From: Omphiscola glabra
Taxonomy: Eukaryota > Mollusca > Gastropoda > Lymnaeidae
DNA length: 64,000 bases
Assembly (NCBI GenBank): GCA_964017045.1
Contig: OZ024808.1
Span: 20,515,284-20,579,283, forward strand
Reading direction: 5' to 3'
Part shown: one piece after another, positions 23,950 through 34,072 of the stretch
Position numbering within the stretch: the stretch's first letter is position 1
Layout of the letters: each line of letters starts with the position of its first letter
Position numbers and translations under genes: made by a program
The notes under the pieces: generated by a model
What the model saw: the letters and a program-made list of their open reading frames with translations, nothing else
The model's database searches: none
What the model was told of the DNA's origin: nothing

Positions 23950-26900
23950 AGAGTGGGGAGTGGGAAACATGTCACAAAATACAAACACAAAAATATTTTT
24001 TTCGCAAGAACGAAAAGAAGAACTAACAAAAGACAGTCAAATCACGAAAATTGCAATGATAACTTACTAAACATATCAGAAAGCTTAAATTACCAATCTT
24101 TAAAATACTGCTTACAAAACAACAAAAACAACTCATTAGTTTAACCAACAAAAACAACTCATTAGTTTAACCAACAAAAACAACTCATTAGTTTAACCAA
24201 CAAAAACAACTCATTAGTTTAACCAACAAAAACAACTCATTAATTTAACCAACAAAAAACAACTCACTGGTGTAACATCCAAAACAAGACCCAAATATAA
24301 ATCACACTATCTACTCACCATCCAAAACAAGACCAAAATATAAATCACACCATCCACTCACCATCCAAAACAAGACCCAAATATAAATCCCACCATCCAC
24401 TCACCATCCAAAACAAGACCAAAATATAAATCACACCATCTACTCACCATCCCATCATTGCTGCCGCCTCCCACCATTCCGTTATAGAAGCCGGGTTGCC
24501 CGGGTTGGCTTTAAAAGTTAGGTTGCCTCCGAACTTCTTATGGAAATCTTGAAGCATTGCTGAAATTACAATAAAACATTTTAACTATGGCAGGTGTAGG
24601 TAATGGTAAAATACATGGAATCATTTGCAATGGCTTCTAATCAACATGTGGAATAGAGACATTGACATAGAGCTCTAAAGTATAAATAAGTATATAGTAA
24701 ACGTAAAAAAAAACATATTATTATAGTAGATTTGCACGACTTGAAGGCACTGTCCACCAAGTCATAATGAAAGAACTTTGCCAAACAAGATGTGGTGAAG
24801 CTTGCGCGACTTGAAGGTACTGTCCACCAAGTCATAATGAAAGAACTATGCCAAACAAGATGTGGTGAAGCTTGCGCGACTTGAAGGTACTGTCCATCAA
24901 GTCTCAATGAAAGAACTATGCCAAACAAGATGTGGTGAAGCTTGCGCGACTTGAAGGTACTGTCCACCAAGTCTCAATGAAAGAACTATGCCAAACAAGA
25001 TGTGGTGAAGCTTGCGCGACTTGAAGGTACTGTCCACCAAGTCTCAATGAAAGAACTATGCCAAACAAGATGTGGTGAAGCTTGCGCGACTTGAAGGTAC
25101 TGTCCATCAAGTCTCAATGAAAGAACTATGCCAAACAAGATGTGGTGAAGCTTGCGCGACTTGAAGGTACTGTCCACCAAGTCTTAATGAAAGAACTATG
25201 CCAAACAAGATGTGGTGAAGCTAAACTACAGAAAACAAGAAAGTCAAACAGATTACTTCCTGTCAAGTTCCCGAGATTATGTCCTCATAATTTATTTATT
25301 TTTTAAATTTCGTTTTAGAGAAAGGCGATACATATGTTTCATTGTTATTCAAGATTCAGGATATCGTGTTTTGAATATTTTGTTGTAGAGTCTGAACTGA
25401 ACCTCAAGTAACAATTGATTTTTGTACTAAAACATTCATTTTCAGATTTATTTAATATTAAAGAATTTTAATTTTAAAAAAAAAAAAAACCACATTTCAA
25501 TCCTTACGCATCGCGCCACTGTCGTCCGAGAGGTCCAACTGACCACTGTCCAGGCCATTTATTCGTTTGCACGTTAATCCAATTTTCTTCAAACTCTGGG
25601 AAGTTGATGACTTTAACTCCTCGAGTTTGGCCAATGTTTCCCCTGTCTTTCCGGCCATTTTCTCATTGCACACCTTCACCTCCCCCAACAGCGACTCGAA
25701 TTTCTCGTTGGAGGTTTTCAGCAGTTCCCCAAGTCGCGTGTCCAGCCTCTCCTCCGTGAGCTCGTCCCTCGATATGAGCTGACTGAACGCAGCGCTGGCG
25801 GATGTGTTGTTCTTTACCAGGACGATGCCACAGATAACGGCTGTCACGATAAATAATATGATGAACAGCAAACGCTTCGGAACAGCACTCGGGGCGTAAT
25901 CACTAAAATATAAAAAAGAAATAAACAAATATGTGTATGTAACAGCACGATATATTATGTTGTTCATTTGTTATAGCTATAGCGTAAAGCTCATAAGAAA
26001 TTGATTTACAGAGTATAAAATGTATTTATTTTTGTAAGGTGTCTAAAATATGGAAATTGTCGACAACTTTATCTCATTGGCAAATTTTTTCGATTCCTAT
26101 CTGAATGTTTGAAATGCCACCTAAAAGTATCTAAAATTATTAAGGAAACAGAAAATTCAAGTATGCGCTAAAATGCACCCCCAAATATTGAGTTTGATAT
26201 ACTATCTTCAGCCTCCTCCATTTTTGCACCCTTTCCCTAAAGCTGATTAATGTTACAGTATTGGAATTAATATAACATTGGGCAAAATATTTACCCTGAA
26301 ACACGTCAATTTCAGTTTATGTATGCCACGGGGAGCCATACTGCCTCGCACAAGGCATTCTAAAATTCTTTCCCCTGTTCAAAAAGTATATAAACGCATC
26401 GAATTTCAGTACACTCAAAAATGCACCTCTTGATTTTAAAATAATTTTAAAAAAAAAATCAATTGGGAAGAAGGCATCCTCCCAAGACCCCTCCAGCGAT
26501 TAAGATTCATCAGCGCCCTCGATTTCAGCTCTACTTCCTGATAAAAATGATTTCAAATTCGGTGCTGATAGATGCACTGCCTAAGGGCGTAGCTAGTATT
26601 AGCGCAGCTAAAGGCGTGGCGAGTATCAGTTCAGCTAAGAGCGTAGCTAGTATCAAAGCCACTATGGACTGCACAAGATTATTTTACCCATTCACGATAC
26701 AAATTATGCAGTTGTCCTAAAATGAGTATAAAGAAAAAGTTACACCAGCGTGTACCAACCCATTGGCCCTATTTCAATGCCACAAACGGGGGCGCGTCTA
26801 GAAGGGTTTGACGTCAGGCGAAAAGAAATCTGAAATCCACTACTAACCATAAAATCCCAACGTGGCCTCCCCCCAGCTAGTCTAGCGCGACGAGACTTAT

Positions 26901-29351
26901 GTCCCATTTGTCACCCTTTAGATACGCGTCTGGCAACTGGCCCTGCCCCCCTCCGCTCCCCCCGAAAATCTATCCCCCCCCCCCTTCCGGGAGGGAAGAT
27001 ATCTGAAAGAAACCCTGCACACAATGACATTCAACTATGCATCTGTGTTGCCACTCAGCATGTATAAGCTGAGACGTAACGAAGTCATTGCACACCAACA
27101 CATAAATTATACATTTCTGGACCTGGCAGATGTCGAGCACGTAAAATCTTAACGGAATGTGAAATAATAGCGAACTTGTGACAATCGATTGGTTTATAAT
27201 ACATGATTCCTTGTTGACGATTGAATATTTCATGACTGGCCTGGTCTAGTGCCATCCGGGAAAGGCCGAATATTTTGCCACCCCCATTCTACCGAAAAAT
27301 CAACGAAGTAGGCCAAAAGTGGCGCCACTGTATAAAAAGAAAGAAAACATTTCCGCCTGGCTGGCCTCCGCGCACCAATTGCTTCGCTGTTAGTTCTAAC
27401 ACGTAGAATCATAACAAGCACACAAGGATATTTGTATCTTTTGGTAACCTCCGAATTCTAAACATAATTAACGCTTTAGGGGGGCTCGGATAAGATTACG
27501 GCGCCATGGCGTATGGCAGTAGTGACATAAAGCCAAATTACTACGGTCATATGGACAGAGTCTCCGATACGACCGCGCGGCATTGGAATTAATCCCTGGG
27601 AGAGAATTTGATCTCAACTCGGGGACAGAGGCGCACATTGTCCTAGAATTCGGGTCGTGTGTGTTGTTTTTTTACAATGAATTTTCACGACGCTCCACAA
27701 TACACCACGGCTTACATTAGATTATTGCGTGCTGTTTTTGAATATTGTCTCCCTTTGTTGTTAGTCCATTCTTCTTTTCCCTGAGATCTAGAGTTACATT
27801 AACTGGTTATTTAAAAGAACATTTTATAATCACACAAACTCCCAATCCGTAAAAAGAACTTTAGAAACAGAGGCTACCCACGCCATGCTTTATATTTTTT
27901 TTTTCAGGGGAGGATGGCGATTTCGGTCAAGATTGAAAGAAAATTTAAGCAATATTGTTGCTTGTGTTCGTTCTTTGGATGTGATGATAGATGACCAGGG
28001 CAAATGAGCTGCATTTTGTCTAAAGTGGGTGAGAGTTTCTTGATTCTTCAGGCTCACTCTTTCATCTTTGGGGGGGGGGGGGGTTCACCGTTCAGTGGGA
28101 GAGGTTTGCTCCGTCTCCGGGTTTGACTTCGCAGTTTGCCCTCTATTAGATGTGCTGCCATCCAAGATTAACGGTGTTTTTATGTCTCAGAATCTCGTTC
28201 AGTTTTGGTTTGAGCCACAACCTATTTTCTATGAAACACATTCAGTTTTATGTGGGATACATGCAAATGTTTGAGTCCTCTTGAGTCTCAGTATGAGACA
28301 CATTTTAATTTGATATAATTCTTATTCATATGATAATATCCAATTTTCATAATTAATTATATAATTTTATTTTCAACAAAAAAAAATCCCTTTAATCGTC
28401 TTACAGAAATGAGACTTTGTTATACACTTCCTTGGTAATGTGTCTATATTAGACTTTGTTATACACTTCCTTGGTAATGTTTATATGTTACACTTTGTTG
28501 TACACTTCATTGGTAATGTTTCTATGTTACACTTTGTTATACACTTCCTTGGTAATGTTTCTATGTTACACTTTGTTATACACTTCCTTGGTAATGTTTC
28601 TATGTTACACTTTGTTATACACTTCCTTGGTAATGTTTCTATGTTAGATTTTGTTATATCTCATAGCCTATATCTTATAGCTCATATCTTATAGCTCATA
28701 TCTTATAGCTCATATCTTACAGCTCATATCTTATAGCTCATACATTATAAATCATATCTTATAGCTCATATCTTATAGCTCATATCTTATAGCTCATATC
28801 TTATAGCTCATATCTTATAGCTCATATATTATAGCTCATATCTTATTGCTCATATCTTATAGCTCATATCTTATAGCGCATATCTTATAGCTCATATCTT
28901 ATAGCTCATATCTTATAGCTCATATCTTATAGCTCATATCTTATAGCTCATATCTTATAGCTCATATCTTATAGCTCATATCTTATAGCTCATATCTTAT
29001 TGCTCATATCTTATAGCTCATATCTTATAGCGCATATCTTATAGCTCATATCTTATAGCTCATATCTTATAGCTCATATCTTATAGCTCATATCTTATAG
29101 CTCATATCTTATAGCTCATATCTTATAGCTCATATCTTATAGCTCATATCTTATAGCTCATATCTTATAGCTCATATCTTATAGCTCATATCTTATAGCT
29201 CACATCTCATAGCTTATATCTCATAGCTCACATCTCATATCTCATAACTAATTTCCCATATCACATATCTCATAACCCCTCAAATGTGGACCGATATTCC
29301 AACTATCATGAAATAAGTCCTTTGAGTTGAAAGCAACACTCACCTCTTCAT
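15343..29351 (-). CDS. METTL24-like membrane-anchored methyltransferase (8 exons)
   Basis: Predicted coding join on the minus strand: 29351-29344, 25902-25508, 24559-24448, 23808-23692, 18787-18716, 18365-18194, 17576-17415, 15480-15343. This is 1176 bases, 391 residues plus stop. All seven introns are GT-AG and every junction keeps phase. Residues 1-13 form a short basic tail, 14-32 a hydrophobic membrane segment, and about 47-117 a charged heptad-like stalk, suggesting a type II membrane protein with the catalytic domain in the lumen or outside. The domain shows NFGNWPVC (187-194), PPCLVYSFGIDNDFSFDDAF (203-222), a SAM-motif-like strand ending in acidic SFDPS (231-235), FYNMGMGA (249-256), WKIRTLKGAMAELG (about 276-289) and VLKMDIESYEWAVL (297-310). 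These fit METTL24 and the Methyltransf_22 family; the substrate is unknown. Sequons at N34, N35, N147 and N246 agree with a luminal domain. Length is close to human METTL24. Confidence 0.88.
15562..15611 (+). repeat. (TA)n(TG)n microsatellite in intron 7
   Basis: About ten TA followed by about fifteen TG dinucleotides. Confidence 0.95.
16013..16250 (+). repeat. 14-bp tandem array in intron 7
   Basis: About seventeen units of TCGGTATGTCGGAG, with GGGG variants at the right side. The overlapping ORFs on both strands come from the repeat. A run of about 30 T lies just beyond it at 16361-16391. Confidence 0.92.
17415..17576 (-). CDS. METTL24-like exon 7
   Basis: 162 bp, in phase 0 at both ends, with acceptor GTTTTTATTTCAG and donor GTCAGT. 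It encodes RALDVLKMDIESYEWAVLDN through VYNYK. KMDIESYEWxVL is the strongest family signature in the gene. The open frame continues past the donor into intron sequence, but the continuation (proline- and cysteine-rich) is unlike the family, while splicing to exon 8 restores it. Confidence 0.92.
17767..18000 (+). repeat. 75-bp imperfect tandem repeat in intron 6
   Basis: About two and a half to three units, with ATATCTAGGATGTAGGGAT-type starts at 17842 and 17917 and a diverged one at 17991. It ends about 190 bp from exon 6. Confidence 0.65.
18194..18365 (-). CDS. METTL24-like exon 6
   Basis: 172 bp with acceptor TTATCCTCACAG and donor GTACGT. It encodes residues 236-292, including SPNVSFYNMGMGAINTN and WKIRTLKGAMAELGHQN. 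FYNxGxG and the WKxRTL segment are conserved in the METTL24 family. Confidence 0.9.
18449..18626 (+). mobile_element. Possible MITE in intron 5
   Basis: The left end CAGGGGTTCTTAAACTTTT and the reverse complement of the right end, AGGGGTTCTTCACCAAA, form short inverted repeats. No clear target duplication was found. It lies wholly within the 350-bp intron between exons 5 and 6. Confidence 0.4.
18716..18787 (-). CDS. METTL24-like exon 5 (SAM-binding motif)
   Basis: 72 bp with acceptor TTGATTTTCAG and donor GTAAGT. It encodes IDNDFSFDDAFGNLGCTVAS and then FDP, completing the motif-I-like GIDNDFSFDD and the acidic end of the second strand (FDPS) expected to contact the SAM ribose. Confidence 0.9.
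19625..21130 (+). repeat. 32-bp tandem array (1.5 kb) in intron 4
   Basis: About 46 units containing TTACATTGATGGAGCTAATG and then GAAGAGATATTA. The left 250 bp are diverged (ACAACATTAATGG variants) and the right kilobase is nearly homogeneous, as expected if unequal exchange has homogenised the centre and right of the array. Confidence 0.95.
21355..21612 (+). repeat. Degenerate 25-35-bp C-rich array in intron 4
   Basis: Irregular units of TACCATTGACCACATTGAG followed by variable C runs. Unit lengths differ mainly through the C tracts. Confidence 0.7.
21771..22013 (+). mobile_element. Inverted-repeat MITE with GATCGA words, copy 1
   Basis: Terminal inverted repeats start CCGGAAATTTGATCGAAAG at both ends, with one mismatch in about 31 bp. 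TA lies near the left junction and directly at the right one (GTAT/CCGG and CCGG/TAACC), suggesting a TA target as in the Tc1/mariner group; that class is inference. Inside the left arm, GATCGA-containing words repeat three times. No transposase. Copy 2 is at 53941-54570. Confidence 0.75.
23098..23299 (+). mobile_element. SPIN-like hAT MITE in intron 4
   Basis: Begins CACGGTTGTCAAACTGTGGG and ends in GGTTGAAAACCACTG, with interior GGTCGCGACCCC, AAGACCATCCGAAAACACAT and TTATGAAGTAGCAACGAACA. These words are shared with the other SPIN-like copies in the window and with the SPIN/URR1 group of short hAT elements. The flanks CTCTGAAG and CTTTAAAG match at 6 of 8 positions, a decayed 8-bp duplication. 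Contains internal G runs. Confidence 0.78.
23692..23808 (-). CDS. METTL24-like exon 4 (start of methyltransferase core)
   Basis: 117 bp with acceptor CATGTTCATACAG and donor GTGAGT. It encodes YMHPALRHSCKNLVNFGNWP through PPCLVYSF, containing the family-typical NFGxWPVC and PPCLVYSFG segments. It splits the Gly codon at 211. Confidence 0.9.
24119..24268 (+). repeat. 26-bp tandem array in intron 3
   Basis: Nearly six units containing CAACAAAAACAACTCATTAG and TTTAAC, with only slight divergence in the last two. Confidence 0.92.
24275..24447 (-). repeat. 43-bp tandem array copying the exon 3 splice donor
   Basis: On the minus strand each unit contains GGATGGTGAGTRGATGG, which includes the last five bases of exon 3 and its donor. 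GTGAGT occurs at 24442-24447 (the presumed real site) and again at 24399-24404, 24356-24361 and 24313-24318, exactly 43 bp apart. The array therefore starts inside the exon boundary. Reading past the real donor meets TGA in the next codon after W172. Confidence 0.9.
24448..24559 (-). CDS. METTL24-like exon 3
   Basis: 112 bp with acceptor GTAATTTCAG and donor GTGAGT. It encodes P135 to the first two bases of W172, including MLQDFHKKFGGNLTF and SITEWWEAAAMMG. The donor lies directly against a 43-bp tandem array whose units repeat the splice site (see the array at 24275-24447). Confidence 0.87.
24727..25221 (+). repeat. 70-bp tandem array in intron 2
   Basis: About seven units containing GACTTGAAGGTACTGTCCAC and AAACAAGATGTGGTGAAGCT. 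Units are nearly identical, differing at a handful of sites such as CTCAATG/CATAATG. The minus-strand ORFs here are repeat artefacts. Confidence 0.95.
25508..25902 (-). CDS. METTL24-like exon 2 (membrane segment and stalk)
   Basis: 395 bp with acceptor ATATTTTAG and donor GTAAGG. It encodes residues 4-134: PKRLLFIILFIVTAVICGIV is the membrane anchor, followed by a Glu/Lys/Leu-rich stalk (ELTEERLDTRLGELLKTSNE and ETLAKLEELKSSTSQSLKK) likely to form a coiled coil. Two cysteines in the stalk (in KVCNEK and LTCKR) could make intermolecular disulfides. Splicing one base into a codon matches exon 3. Confidence 0.88.
26100..28400. other. Intron 1 sequence without recognised exon
   Basis: Between exon 2 and the 39-bp array I see no further exon. 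The stretch has short repeats of AGGCGTGGCGAGTATCAG type at about 26580-26660, C and G runs at 26972-26983 and 28070-28083, and transposon-like ends such as CGCGTCTAGAAG and TAGATACGCGTCTGG around 26790-26935 that I could not pair with certainty. Confidence 0.4.
28414..28650 (+). repeat. 39-bp tandem array in intron 1
   Basis: About six units containing TTTGTTATACACTTCCTTGG and TAATGTTTCTATGTTACAC. Confidence 0.93.
28655..29265 (+). repeat. 14-bp tandem array in intron 1
   Basis: About forty units of ATATCTTATAGCTC, nearly uniform in the centre and degenerate at the right end (CACATCTCATAGC). It ends about 80 bp from the start exon of the methyltransferase gene. Confidence 0.95.
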
Positions 29352-29382
29352 TGCTTCAACTGGTTTGACTTCGGTTCAATCT
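29344..29382 (-). CDS. METTL24-like exon 1 (start exon, 39 bp)
   Basis: The acceptor TTCTATCATCAG precedes 29382 and the donor GTGAGT follows 29344. The exon has 31 bases of 5' UTR and then ATG at 29351, encoding Met-Lys and two bases of Ser. It joins in phase to exon 2, giving MKSDYAPSAVPKR. I chose this start because the sequence open upstream of exon 2 is interrupted by a good acceptor (ATATTTTAG at 25903) and because this short exon supplies the right phase. The presence of an acceptor means at least one non-coding exon must lie further upstream, probably beyond the 40-bp array; I could not locate it. Confidence 0.72.
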
Positions 29383-29599
29383 CTGATGATAGAACAATAA
29401 AAGCTGAATAGAAATATATATATATATTTTTTAAAAATGGCATCGCTAGAAATATTGTTTTTCTTATGTACAAAATGTAATTTATGGACACATTTCTATG
29501 ACGTGATGGATCAAACGTGTCTCAGGGCAATAAAACGATGTGATATTTAAAACCTAATAGGATTTTATGCCGATTGATTTCAGTTGCAAACTAGATATA

Positions 29600-30055
29600 A
29601 TAGTGAGTGCTGTTATCGTGCCCTTTATAATAGCCATGGGATACATAGATTGTACGCATCATAATAGTAAAGAGTGATATTTTGTTATGAATATTTTAAC
29701 AGCGATAATCATAGTTGCTGTGCGCATTAGAATACTGACTAGATCGGTTACATTGCACATGACGGAAAACAAGAAATATTTTTCTGCGCAAATTCAAATA
29801 ACAATGCATGCTTAATTAGAACATTGTGATAGCGATAAACATAGTTATTGTGCGCCTTATGATACCAGCTAGTGTTGCCTTTGTGCTCATTATAATAGTG
29901 TTTAGTGGTGCTAAGGTGCAGATTATAATGGTAAATAGGGCTGCCATTGTGCACATTCTAATAAGGATTATTGGTGATATTTTGCACATTTGTATAGCGA
30001 TTATTGGTGTAATCATGCATATTATAATAGCCATTGATAGTGTTATAACCTCCGT
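29600..30055 (+). repeat. Degenerate tandem repeat
   Basis: Loose repeats of about 33-40 bp containing TGTGCACATTATAATAG and GCGATAATCATAG-like words. Related sequence, GTGCACATTATAAAAGCGAT, reappears at 33232-33251 beyond the 40-bp array, suggesting the array grew inside an older repeat. Confidence 0.55.
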
Positions 30056-30529
30056 GCTACTTTTTTTTTTAATTTACTCCAACGTAGCTTTCTGTCAACC
30101 ACCCCTTCTACCTAATTTTTATGTTGATATTGACGTCAACGATTAAATGTGTAGCGCTGTATCAGCGCCCACCCCTCCCTCGATTCTGAAAAGATTGTTT
30201 CAATTTGAATAGTTTTCTATTTTCTCTAAAGAATGTTATCGGATATTGCAATATCTAGAATTTCTCTTTAAGGAGAGCTCTAACTTCCTCCCCATATAAA
30301 AATCCAGCATTATTTCAAGCGGGTGAGATTTTTGCTATTTTTCATGTTATCTACGAGACGTAACATACTTACCAATTTGTATTCTTCATATGTGTGTGTA
30401 GTTAATACTTATATCTTTCAATGATGGTACTTATAGCATGCTGAGCTGTAAGTTTATATATATATTTTTTTAAATGTCTGTCTCTTTGATTTGGATATTA
30501 ATACTGCTATCTTTGGTATCGTTTTTTTT

Positions 30530-33160
30530 TGGTATCGTTATTTTTGGTATCGTTATTGTTCTTTGTAACACTGGTTTTCATTACTTTGTTGCTTATTGTT
30601 CTTTGTAACACTGGTTCTCATTGCTTTGTTGCTTATTGTTCTTTGCAACACTTGTTCTCATTGCCTTGTTGTTTATTGTTCTTTGTAACACTGGTTCTCA
30701 TTACTTTTTTGCTTATTGTTCTTTGTAACACTGGTTCTCATTACTTTGTTGCTTATTGTTCTTTGTAACATTGGTTCTCATTACTTTGTTGCTTATTGTT
30801 CTTTGTAACACTGGTTCTCATTGCCTTGTTGCTTATGTTCTTTGTAACACTAGTTCTCATTACTTTTTTGCTTATTGTTCTTTGTAACACTAGTTCTCAT
30901 TGCCTTGTTGCTTATTGTTCTTTGTAACACTGGTTCTCATTGCCTTGTTGCTTATTGTTCTTTGTAACACTGGTTCTCATTGCCTTGTTGCTTATTGTTC
31001 TTTGTAACACTGGTTCTCATTACTTTTTTGCTTATTGTTCTTTGTAACACTGGTTCTCATTACTTTGTTGCTTATTGTTCTTTGTAACACTGGTTCTCAT
31101 TGCCTTGTTGCTTATTGTTCTTTGTAACACTGGTTCTCATTTCTTTGTTGCTTATTGTTCTTTGTAACACTAGTTCTCATTGCCTTGTGTCTTATTGTTC
31201 TTTGTAACACTGGTTCTCATTACTTTGTTGCTTATTGTTCTTTGTAACACTGGTTCTCATTACTTTGTTGCTTATTGTTCTTTGTAACACTAGTTCTCAT
31301 TGCCTTGTGTCTTATTGTTCTTTGTAACACTGGTTCTCATTGCCTTGTGTCTTATTGTTCTTTGTAACACTAGTTCTCATTGCCTTGTGTCTTATTGTTC
31401 TTTGTAACACTGGTTCTCATTACTTTGTTGCTTATTGTTCTTTGTAACACTGGTTCTCATTACTTTGTTGCTTATTGTTCTTTGTAACACTAGTTCTCAT
31501 TGCCTTGTGTCTTATTGTTCTTTGTAACACTGGTTCTCATTACTTTGTTGCTTATTGTTCTTTGTAACACTGGTTCTCATTACTTTGTTGCTTATTGTTC
31601 TTTGCAACACTTGTTCTCATTGCCTTGTTGCTTATTGTTCTTTGTAACACTGGTTCTCATTACTTTTTTGCTTATTGTTCTTTGTAACACTGGCTCTCAT
31701 TACTTTGTTGCTTATTGTTCTTTGTAACATTGGTTCTCATTACTTTGTTGCTTATTGTTCTTTGTAACACTAGTTCTCATTACTTTGTTGCTTATTGTTC
31801 TTTGTAACGCTGGTTCTCATTGCCTTGTTGCTTATTGTTCTTTGTAACACTAGTTCTCATTGCCTTGTGTCTTATTGTTCTTTGTAACACTGGTTCTCAT
31901 TACTTTGTTGCTTATTGTTCTTTGTAACACTGGTTCTCATTGCCTTGTTGCTTATTGTTCTTTGTAACACTGGTTCTCATTTCTTTGTTGCTTATTGTTC
32001 TTTGTAACACTAGTTCTCATTGCCTTGTGTCTTATTGTTCTTTGTAACACTGGTTCTCATTACTTTGTTGCTTATTGTTCTTTGTAACACTGGTTCTCAT
32101 TACTTTTTTGCTTATTGTTCTTTGTAACACTGGTTCTCATTACTTTGTTGCTTATTGTTCTTTGTAACATTGGTTCTCATTACTTTTTTGCTTATTGTTC
32201 TTTGTAACACTGGTTCTCATTACTTTGTTGCTTATTGTTCTTTGTAACACTGGTTCTCATTACTTTTTTGCTTATTGTTCTTTGTAACACTGGTTCTCAT
32301 TACTTTGTTGCTTATTGTTCTTTGTAACATTGGTTCTCATTACTTTTTTGCTTATTGTTCTTTGTAACACTGGTTCTCATTACTTTTTTGCTTATTGTTC
32401 TTTGTAGCACTGGTTCTCATTACTTTGTTGCTTATTGTTCTTTGTAACACTAGTTCTCATTACTTTGTTGCTTATTGTTCTTTGTAACACTGGTTCTCAT
32501 TGCCTTGTTGCTTATTGTTCTTTGTAACACTGGTTCTCATTTCTTTGTTGCTCATTGTTCTTTGTAACACTAGTTCTCATTGCCTTGTGTCTTATTGTTC
32601 TTTGTAACACTGGTTCTCATTACTGTGTTGCTTATTGTTCTTTGAAACACTGGTTCTCATTACTTTGTTGCTTTTGTTCTTTGTAACACGGGTTCTCTTT
32701 ACTCTGTTGCTCTTTGTTCTTTGTAACACTGGTTCTCATTACTTTGTTTCTTATTGTTCTTTGTAACACTGGTTTTCATTACTTTGTTGCTTATTGTTGT
32801 TTGTAACACTGGTTCTCATTACTTTTTTGCTTATTGTTCTTTGTAACACTGGTTCTCATTACTTTGTTGCTTATTGGTCATTGTAACACAGGTTATCATT
32901 ACTTTTTTGCTTATTGGTCTTTGTAACACTGGTTCTCATTACTTTTTTGCTTATTGTTGTTTGTAATATTGGTTCTCATTACTTTGTTGCTTATTGTTCT
33001 TTGTAACACTGGTTCTCATTACTTTGTTGCTTATTGTTCTTTGTAACATTGGTTCTCATTACTTTGTTGCTTATTGTTCTTTGTAACATTGGTTCTCATT
33101 AATTTGTTGCTTATTGTTCTTTGTAACACTGGTTCTCATTACTTTGTTGCATAGTGTTCT
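30530..33160 (+). repeat. 40-bp tandem array (2.6 kb)
   Basis: About 65 units containing TTATTGTTCTTTGTAACACT and GGTTCTCATTACTTTGTTGC. The period is exactly 40 over long stretches. Variants (ATTGCCTTGTTG, ATTACTTTTTTG, CTTGTGTC, TTTCTTTG) recur in mixed order, and blocks such as 31121-31200 and 31961-32040 look alike, which suggests higher-order duplication. It lies upstream of the methyltransferase start exon, probably in its first intron. Confidence 0.97.
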
Positions 33161-33164
33161 TTTA

Positions 33165-33634
33165 ACTCACCAAATCTTAGAACATATTAACTATTCAAGA
33201 CCAAAGAACGGTACATAATAATGGTGTTATTGTGCACATTATAAAAGCGATAAATGCTGTTAGCGGGCACATGACAACCTCGTGACTGAAGATGCAGAGG
33301 AATTCACATAAAATTATGGAAGATAAAAGAACGGATGTCTTATACACAACAGTGGGTGGCTCTGAATAATAAAAATAAAATGTTCATACCATCTAACCCA
33401 GCGGTTCCAAAACATTCTCCTTTCTCGTCTTAGTCAATGGTTCTCCCCTCTCAAACGATAACAAATACAATTCAAAATATTAAATCGTGTAAACATTTAC
33501 AGAACTGCTAACAGTTGTTGGTAAGTGGGGCACTTGTTTACAGTGCTTCCTTAAGACACTTTTCTCGGGGGGGGGGGGGGCATTTCAGATTTTCTTTGGA
33601 GGGGGGGGCATTGCTCGTCGCCAGTGTGCTGTGG
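33165..33634. other. Stretch with G runs and one transposon-end-like word
   Basis: CAGCGGTTCCAAAACATTCTCC near 33401 resembles a hAT end without a clear partner. G runs lie at 33568-33579 and 33600-33608. No exon recognised. Confidence 0.4.
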
Positions 33635-33635
33635 C

Positions 33636-33964
33636 TAGAGGCGTACTTAAAGGGTCGCATATTTGGAATACGTCCTGGGCGTTATTATTATTGGTACTTT
33701 TCTATAGCGTGCACCAAAATGGGCTTTGATGGTATTTGATGGTTGAAAATAATTAGTTTCAGAGTTGGGGGGGGGGGGGGTCGGGGGGCGTTAAAATGAA
33801 TCATGTCTTCTGGCGCCAAACAATTTAGAGGTTGTTCACCAAGGTGTCACTTTTTCTTTATATGGAGGTGCGGCATTTTCGGAAAACTGCAGAGTTTGTA
33901 TCGTAAAAGAGAGAGTGGCAAATATATTTGGCCCAATGGTTGCACTATAGTAGCTACGCCTCTA
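33636..33964 (+). mobile_element. Possible hAT-type MITE (TAGAGGCGTA ends)
   Basis: TAGAGGCGTAC at the left end and its near inverted copy CTACGCCTCTA at the right end. Similar ends define the better-supported MITE at 58939-59128. No convincing 8-bp target duplication was found here. Confidence 0.4.
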
Positions 33965-34072
33965 AGGTGTGTATCTCTCATAACCAAAATGATTCATCAT
34001 TTTCATTGGGGTCTAGGGTAGAAATTGAGGGCGCCAATGAATCATACTTTTATTTATGTAAATAAAGGTAAG

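Noticed and set aside
25567..25782. 71-codon plus-strand ORF rich in Ser and Phe
   Set aside because: It is the antisense shadow of exon 2 of the METTL24-like gene.
25903..25967. MNNIIYRAVTYTYLF.. as the N-terminus of the methyltransferase
   Set aside because: The frame is open, but ATATTTTAG before 25902 is a good acceptor and the 39-bp exon at 29344-29382 supplies an in-phase Met. This choice could be reversed by transcript data.
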